From positions 186,001 to 250,000 of the forward strand of contig NZ_JAKCFC010000002.1 in NCBI RefSeq assembly GCF_021916785.1: a DNA stretch of 64,000 nt, given 5' to 3'. Position numbers and translations under genes: made by a program. The notes under the pieces are model-generated. The model ran no database searches and had not been told where the DNA came from. It saw only the letters and a list, made by a program, of their open reading frames with translations. The stretch is from Mycolicibacterium lacusdiani (GTDB taxonomy: Bacteria; Actinomycetota; Actinomycetes; Mycobacteriales; Mycobacteriaceae). Shown piece by piece: positions 58,955 through 64,000 of this stretch (positions are counted from its first letter, which is position 1; every line of letters begins with the position of its first letter).

Positions 58955-59017
58955 CGCCGAACTGGAGAGTCACGTCGTTCTGCGTGCGCCGCAACGACGT
59001 GACTCTCCAGTTCGGCG
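58955..59017. repeat. Long palindromic repeat, copy 2
   Basis: Arms 58955-58979 and 58993-59017, 25 bp and perfect, with a 13-nt loop. The first 23 bp of the left arm differ from copy 1 (25416-25438) at only one base. It sits between convergent genes, 16 bp after one stop and 6 bp from the other, so it can serve as a two-way terminator. Confidence 0.85.
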
Positions 59018-59023
59018 AAGAAC

Positions 59024-60160
59024 TCAGGCGAGTTGATCGGCGATCGTCGACTCCGCGAGCGCCGACAGGCCCTCCCGGATGTGACGCGCCCACATGGATC
59101 CGATGCCGTCGACCGACTGCAGATCGCTCGCGCTTGCGGCCAGCACGCCCTGCAGCGAACCGAATGACCGGACCAGCAGATCGACGTGGGCGAACTGCAG
59201 CCTCGGAATGCCTGCCATCGCGCGGTAGCCCCGTGAACTCATCGCGGAGTCCTGCGCCTCCGCCGTCGACGGGTAGCCGAAGACCCTTGCCAGCGCGGTG
59301 AAGTCGAGCAGCTCGGTGTCCGACAGGCCGTCGAGTTCCTCGAGCGTCGCACTCACCTGGGCGCCCGTCGGCGGGTCGGGGTTGGCGTGATAGTCGCGCA
59401 CGATCAGCTCGCGTGCGGTGTCGTTGTCGCCGACCAGTTCTTCGAGCTGCAACTTGAGCTGCCTGCCGTCGGTGCCGAGTTCGACGACGTCCGCGTCGAT
59501 CTCGAGGCTGATGCGCCGCACCATCTCGAGCCGCTGCACCACCGTCATCACGTCGCGCAGCGTGACGAAGTCCTCGATCTCGGCCGTGGACAGCTGCCGG
59601 TTCACCTCGTCGAGCCGGGTCTTGTACCGCTCGAGCGTCGCGATGGTCTGGTTCGTGCGCGACAGGATGGTCGCCGAGTCGGGAACGACGTGTCGCTCGC
59701 CTGCGACGTACACGGTCACGATGCTCATCGAATGGCTGACCGAGATCACCGGATAGCCGGTCTGGACGGCCGTACGCTCGGCGGAGCGGTGCCGGGTGCC
59801 TGACTCGTCGGTGGGTATCGACGGGTCGGGGACCAGCTGCACGTTGGCCCGCAGGATGTGCGTGCCGTCGCTCGACAGCACCACCGCGCCATCCATCTTC
59901 GACAGCTCGCGCAGCCGGGTAGGGGCGTAGCGGACGTCGAGTTCGAAGCCACCGTCGCAGATGGCCTCGACGCTCTCGTCGTACCCGAGCACGATCAGCG
60001 CGCCGGTGCGGCCGCGCAGGATGCGCTCCAGGCCGTCGCGCAGCGGGGTCCCGGGAGCGAGCCTGCCGAGGGTCTCGCGCAGCGTCGGCCGCGCGAGCTG
60101 CACCACGTTGTTGGGGGCGCCGCGGACTGTTGCCCTGCCGCCGGACTTCACAACGGCCAT
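59024..60160 (-). CDS. disA: Diadenylate cyclase / DNA-integrity scanning protein DisA
   Basis: 378 residues. Makes cyclic di-AMP from two ATP. The DGA motif is at 90-92 ([12 protein letters not shown]) and RHR at 123-125 ([10 protein letters not shown]). A helical linker follows, and the C-terminal helix-hairpin-helix DNA-binding domain ([19 protein letters not shown]). A GAGGAGG site precedes the ATG. 15 bp downstream of radA on the same strand, one operon, as in other mycobacteria. RadA is known to modulate DisA. Confidence 0.96.
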   Translation of the reverse strand: MAVVKSGGRATVRGAPNNVVQLARPTLRETLGRLAPGTPLRDGLERILRGRTGALIVLGYDESVEAICDGGFELDVRYAPTRLRELSKMDGAVVLSSDGTHILRANVQLVPDPSIPTDESGTRHRSAERTAVQTGYPVISVSHSMSIVTVYVAGERHVVPDSATILSRTNQTIATLERYKTRLDEVNRQLSTAEIEDFVTLRDVMTVVQRLEMVRRISLEIDADVVELGTDGRQLKLQLEELVGDNDTARELIVRDYHANPDPPTGAQVSATLEELDGLSDTELLDFTALARVFGYPSTAEAQDSAMSSRGYRAMAGIPRLQFAHVDLLVRSFGSLQGVLAASASDLQSVDGIGSMWARHIREGLSALAESTIADQLA

Positions 60161-60175
60161 CGGCCCCTCCTCGGA

Positions 60176-61564
60176 TCAGCCCTTATTGTCCGCGATCTCC
60201 CGCAGCACACGCAACGCCCCGCCGATGTTGTCGGCATTGAGCAGTCGCAGACCCGCTGGACCATCCTTCACCCCTGGCGGCACGATCGCCGACGTGAAGC
60301 CCAGCCGGGCCGCCTCCGACAGCCTGCGGTCCATGCCGGTGACCCGGCGCAGATCGCCGGCCAGGCCCACCTCGCCGATGGCGACGGCCGTCGCGGGCAT
60401 CGGGATGTCGGCGTATGCCGATGCGATCGCCAGGGCGACCGCGAGGTCCGACGACGGGTCGGTCAGGCGCATGCCGCCGACGGTGGACAGGTAGATGTCG
60501 TAGGACCCGACCGACAGGTGCGCGCGCTTCTCCAGCACCGCGGTGATCATCGCCGCGCGAGACGAGTCGATGCCGCTGACCGCCCGCCGCGGGCTGCCCG
60601 TCGACGCCGACCCGATGAGCGCCTGTACCTCGCCGATCAGGGGCCGCTTGCCGTCGAGCGTCACGGTCACCGCGGTACCGGACACGGGTGCCGGACGCTG
60701 GTCGAGGAACAGTCCGGACGGATCGGCGACGCACTCGATCCCGTTGTCGTGCAACAGGAAACAGCCGACCTCGTCTGCGGCGCCGAAGCGGTTCTTGACG
60801 CCGCGCACCATGCGCAGAGCCGACGCGCGGTCGCCCTCGAAGTGCAGCACGACGTCGACGAGGTGCTCGAGCGAGCGCGGTCCCGCGATGGCGCCGTCCT
60901 TCGTGACGTGGCCGACGAGCAGCATCGCGACGCCGGTGGTCTTGGCGGCCATGGTCAGCGCCGTGGTGACGGCCCGCACCTGGGTGACGCCGCCGGTGAC
61001 GCCGTCGACCTCGGCGGTGGACATGGTCTGCACCGAGTCGACCACCACCAGCGACGGCTGGACCGCCTCGATGTGGCCCAGCGCGGTCTGCAGATCGGAC
61101 TCGGCGGCGAGGTACACCTCGTCGTGGCTGCAGCCGGTGCGTTCGGCGCGCAGCCGGATCTGGCCCGCGGACTCCTCGCCGGAGAGGTAGAGCGCGCGGC
61201 GACCGGTCTCGGCCCAGCGGTGGGCGACCTCGAGCAGCAGTGTGGACTTGCCGACGCCGGGATCCCCGGCGAGCAGCGTGACCGAACCGGGTACGAGCCC
61301 GCCGCCCAGGACGCGGTCCAGCTCGCTGATGCCGGTGTGGAAGTGCCGGGTGGCCCCGGGATCGATCGAGCTGATGGGCACCGCGGGTGAAGTGGGCGCC
61401 ACGGCCCGTCGTACCGCCGAGCCGGCGACCGTCGACAGCACGGCCACCTCGTTCATGGTGCCCCAGGTGCCGCAGTCAGGACAGCGGCCGACCCACTTGG
61501 CCGCGACGTGACTGCATTCGGAACACCGGAACTGCGAACGTGCCTTCGAGCCGGTTCGTGTCAC
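60176..61564 (-). CDS. radA: DNA repair protein RadA
   Basis: 462 residues. N-terminal zinc finger Cys14, Cys17, Cys28 and Cys31 ([18 protein letters not shown]), then the RecA-like ATPase with Walker [10 protein letters not shown] (about 100-108), the RadA-specific KNRFG in [15 protein letters not shown], and a C-terminal Lon-protease-like domain. A branch-migration helicase of recombination. GTG start. Operon with disA. lpqE lies 50 bp upstream on the same strand. Confidence 0.96.
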   Translation of the reverse strand: MTRTGSKARSQFRCSECSHVAAKWVGRCPDCGTWGTMNEVAVLSTVAGSAVRRAVAPTSPAVPISSIDPGATRHFHTGISELDRVLGGGLVPGSVTLLAGDPGVGKSTLLLEVAHRWAETGRRALYLSGEESAGQIRLRAERTGCSHDEVYLAAESDLQTALGHIEAVQPSLVVVDSVQTMSTAEVDGVTGGVTQVRAVTTALTMAAKTTGVAMLLVGHVTKDGAIAGPRSLEHLVDVVLHFEGDRASALRMVRGVKNRFGAADEVGCFLLHDNGIECVADPSGLFLDQRPAPVSGTAVTVTLDGKRPLIGEVQALIGSASTGSPRRAVSGIDSSRAAMITAVLEKRAHLSVGSYDIYLSTVGGMRLTDPSSDLAVALAIASAYADIPMPATAVAIGEVGLAGDLRRVTGMDRRLSEAARLGFTSAIVPPGVKDGPAGLRLLNADNIGGALRVLREIADNKG

Positions 61565-61614
61565 GCCGTGACGGTATCCGTCACCACCGACAGAAGCGCT
61601 CAGGCGCGCTTGGG

Positions 61615-62253
61615 CTAGTGCCCGCCCTCGCTGTGGCCGCCGCCGGCGTCCTCGCCGATGGCCGAACCGGAGCCACCGTTGTGGATCTCCGGCTCCTTGT
61701 CGCGGCGCTGGGTCTCGCCGGCTGAGATCGGCACGGCGATGGTCGAGGAGCCTGCCTTCTCGAAGGTGAAGGTGAAGTCGTAGTTGATGCCGTTGGTGAT
61801 CGGCTTGGTCAGCGCGACCTTCGCCTCGGCCGTATCGACCACGTCGACCGCCTCAAGTGCACTGACCTGGCCGTCGGGCGTGCCGACGACGAGGCTTCCG
61901 TTGGCGGGCACCTCGGTCTTGCCGGTGACGCTGACGGTGCCGAACTCGGAGGTGATCGAGACGAGCTTGTCTGGCTCCTCGGCGGAGCCGTTGATCGCGA
62001 CGAAGATCAACTCGGCGTCGGTGCCCGGCTCCACGTAGTCCGTCGTCTGGGGGGCGCGCAGGTGCAGATTTCGGAGGGCGATGCCGTACGTCGGCTGGCC
62101 GACCCACACGTTGGTGCCGTTGATGGCCGGCTGCTGCATGGCGGTCTGCGAGATCTGCCCGGCGCTACATCCGGAGAGCAGAACCGTTGCGGCGACGCCG
62201 AGGGCGGCGACGCCCGACGTGACGGCGGACGAGCGCGATCGGGAGCGGTTCAC
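61615..62253 (-). CDS. lpqE: Lipoprotein LpqE
   Basis: 212 residues. Signal sequence with lipobox LLSGC (Cys about 29), outer-face lipid anchor. The mature domain has a beta-rich copper-chaperone-like fold outline ([30 protein letters not shown]) and ends in a low-complexity Gly/His tail (GGGHSEGGH). In M. tuberculosis LpqE belongs to the set of Zn/Cu-linked lipoproteins; binding is inferred. GTG start. Divergent from carD across 359 bp. Confidence 0.9.
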   Translation of the reverse strand: MNRSRSRSSAVTSGVAALGVAATVLLSGCSAGQISQTAMQQPAINGTNVWVGQPTYGIALRNLHLRAPQTTDYVEPGTDAELIFVAINGSAEEPDKLVSITSEFGTVSVTGKTEVPANGSLVVGTPDGQVSALEAVDVVDTAEAKVALTKPITNGINYDFTFTFEKAGSSTIAVPISAGETQRRDKEPEIHNGGSGSAIGEDAGGGHSEGGH

Positions 62254-63101
<848 letters not shown>

Positions 63102-63108
63102 CCCGATC

Positions 63109-63591
63109 ATGACCGGGGTGCCACGGATCGGTCTCGGCACCGACGTACATCCCATCGAGGCCGGCAGGCCGTGCTGGCTCCTGTGTCTCGAATTCGTCGA
63201 CGCCGATGGCTGCGCCGGGCATTCCGACGGAGACGTCGCTGCGCACGCCCTGTGCGATGCGCTGCTCAGCGCGGCCGGGCTCGGTGATCTGGGTTCGGTG
63301 TTCGGCACCGACCGCGATGAGTGGCGCGGTGTCACGGGTGCCGAGATGCTGCGTCACGTTCACGGTCTGCTGCTGGCCGAGGGCTTCCGCGTGGGCAATG
63401 CGGCGGTGCAGGTGATCGGGAACCGGCCCAAGGTGGGGCCACGGCGGGCGGAGGCGCAGACGGTGTTGTCCGAACTGCTGGACGCTCCGGTGTCGGTGTC
63501 CGCCACCACCACCGACGGTCTCGGTCTCACGGGCCGGGGCGAGGGGTTGGCCGCGGTCGCGACGGCCCTGTTGGTGCGCAATGTCAATTAG
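63109..63591 (+). CDS. ispF: 2-C-methyl-D-erythritol 2,4-cyclodiphosphate synthase
   Basis: 160 residues. MEP-pathway enzyme that cyclises CDP-ME2P. Metal site Asp12 and His14 (GTDVHPIE) and His46 ([12 protein letters not shown]); the C-terminal [21 protein letters not shown] is the cytidine-binding block. It directly follows carD here with no ispD in between, unlike M. tuberculosis. cysS follows 29 bp on. Confidence 0.96.
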   Translation: MTGVPRIGLGTDVHPIEAGRPCWLLCLEFVDADGCAGHSDGDVAAHALCDALLSAAGLGDLGSVFGTDRDEWRGVTGAEMLRHVHGLLLAEGFRVGNAAVQVIGNRPKVGPRRAEAQTVLSELLDAPVSVSATTTDGLGLTGRGEGLAAVATALLVRNVN

Positions 63592-63606
63592 AGCCGATCA
63601 GGCCGG

Positions 63607-63612
63607 TAAGCT
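63607..63612 (+). promoter_or_regulatory. -10 element (TAAGCT) of cysS, leaderless
   Basis: TAAGCT is 8 nt before the GTG at 63621, in the same TAAGCTG-N2-ACGTCGTGA block as lysS. Confidence 0.55.
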
Positions 63613-63620
63613 GCGACGTC

Positions 63621-64000
63621 GTGACTGACGGCGGATTGCGACTCCACGACACCATGACCGGTGCCGTGCGCGACTTCGTCCCGCTGCGCGAGGGCCATGC
63701 CTCGATCTACCTGTGCGGGGCGACGGTGCAGGGACTTCCGCACATCGGCCACGTGCGCAGCGGCGTCGCCTTCGACGTACTGCGGCGCTGGCTGACGGCG
63801 AAGGGCTACGACGTCGCCTTCATCCGCAACGTCACCGACATCGACGACAAGATCCTCAACAAGGCCGCCGATGCGGGGCGCCCGTGGTGGGAGTGGGCGG
63901 CGACCTTCGAGCGTGCCTTCACCGCCGCGTATGACGCGCTTGGCGTGCTGCCGCCGTCGGTCGAGCCGCGCGCCACCGGCCACATCACCCAGATGGTCGA
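63621..64000 (+). CDS. cysS: Cysteinyl-tRNA synthetase (3' end cut off)
   Basis: The first 126 codons are in the window. [21 protein letters not shown] holds zinc ligand Cys32 and the class I HIGH motif (41-44); [15 protein letters not shown] follows. Very close to mycobacterial CysS1. GTG start aligned with the M. tuberculosis N-terminus ([13 protein letters not shown]) and supported by the TAAGCT promoter. The gene runs off the right edge. Confidence 0.94.
   Translation, partial: MTDGGLRLHDTMTGAVRDFVPLREGHASIYLCGATVQGLPHIGHVRSGVAFDVLRRWLTAKGYDVAFIRNVTDIDDKILNKAADAGRPWWEWAATFERAFTAAYDALGVLPPSVEPRATGHITQMV

Overview
The window is high-GC actinobacterial chromosome, and its gene order and protein sequences point to a mycobacterium, probably an environmental rapid grower (Mycolicibacterium-like). 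From ppa (about 25.5 kb) to the right edge it follows the M. tuberculosis order from Rv3628 down to Rv3580c: ppa, dacB-like, F420-associated metalloprotease, tilS, hpt, lpqG, ftsH, folE-folP-folB-folK, panC-panD-coaX, lysS, lsr2, clpC1, lpqF, mhuD, mutY, canB, disA, radA, lpqE, carD, ispF, cysS. Start codons are often GTG, and many genes are joined by GTGA or TGATG overlaps. No tRNA, rRNA, CRISPR array, insertion sequence or prophage was seen.

Region 1 (1-6.1 kb) is a minus-strand operon. It holds a Pls/PosA-type single-module NRPS with an A-T front end and a membrane/left-handed-beta-helix tail, a short M1 aminopeptidase, and a truncated multi-span membrane protein. Region 2 (6.1-22.2 kb) is an aldarate-catabolism island. 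It has 2-oxoglutarate-semialdehyde dehydrogenase, 5-dehydro-4-deoxyglucarate dehydratase, two enolase-superfamily glucarate dehydratases, two D-2-hydroxyacid dehydrogenases, LysR and IclR regulators, a complete oligopeptide-type ABC importer and a TauE/SafE permease. Together these give a full route from D-glucarate to 2-oxoglutarate, with candidate uptake systems. GATGCA/TGCATC inverted half-sites recur at the island's promoters.

Region 3 (22.2-49.6 kb) starts with an acyltransferase, a His-tailed membrane protein and a divergent OHCU-decarboxylase homologue. It then runs through the conserved ppa-to-clpC1 block, covering cell wall, tRNA modification, purine salvage, folate, pantothenate/CoA, lysyl-tRNA synthetase, the nucleoid protein Lsr2 and the proteases FtsH and ClpC1. 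Insertions relative to M. tuberculosis include a molybdopterin oxidoreductase and a D-serine-deaminase-like PLP enzyme. Region 4 (49.6-51.4 kb) is a cobalamin-riboswitch-controlled cobalt uptake cassette (cbtB, cbtA) with an atypical histidine phosphatase. Region 5 (51.4-64 kb) returns to the conserved core: a lipoprotein beta-lactamase-like protein, MhuD, hydrolases, a GlxA-type regulator, a cyclase fusion, MutY and CanB sharing a CATG start, DisA/RadA, LpqE, CarD, IspF and CysS. ispD, which lies between carD and ispF in M. tuberculosis, is absent.

Between genes there are several long inverted repeats. One (about 23-25 bp arms) occurs twice, 33 kb apart, nearly identical. A separate short element of about 32 bp lies in frame inside two unrelated proteins. 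These repeats, the riboswitch cassette with the SHG phosphatase, the aldarate island with its shared operator-like sites, and the missing ispD are the points most worth a second look.
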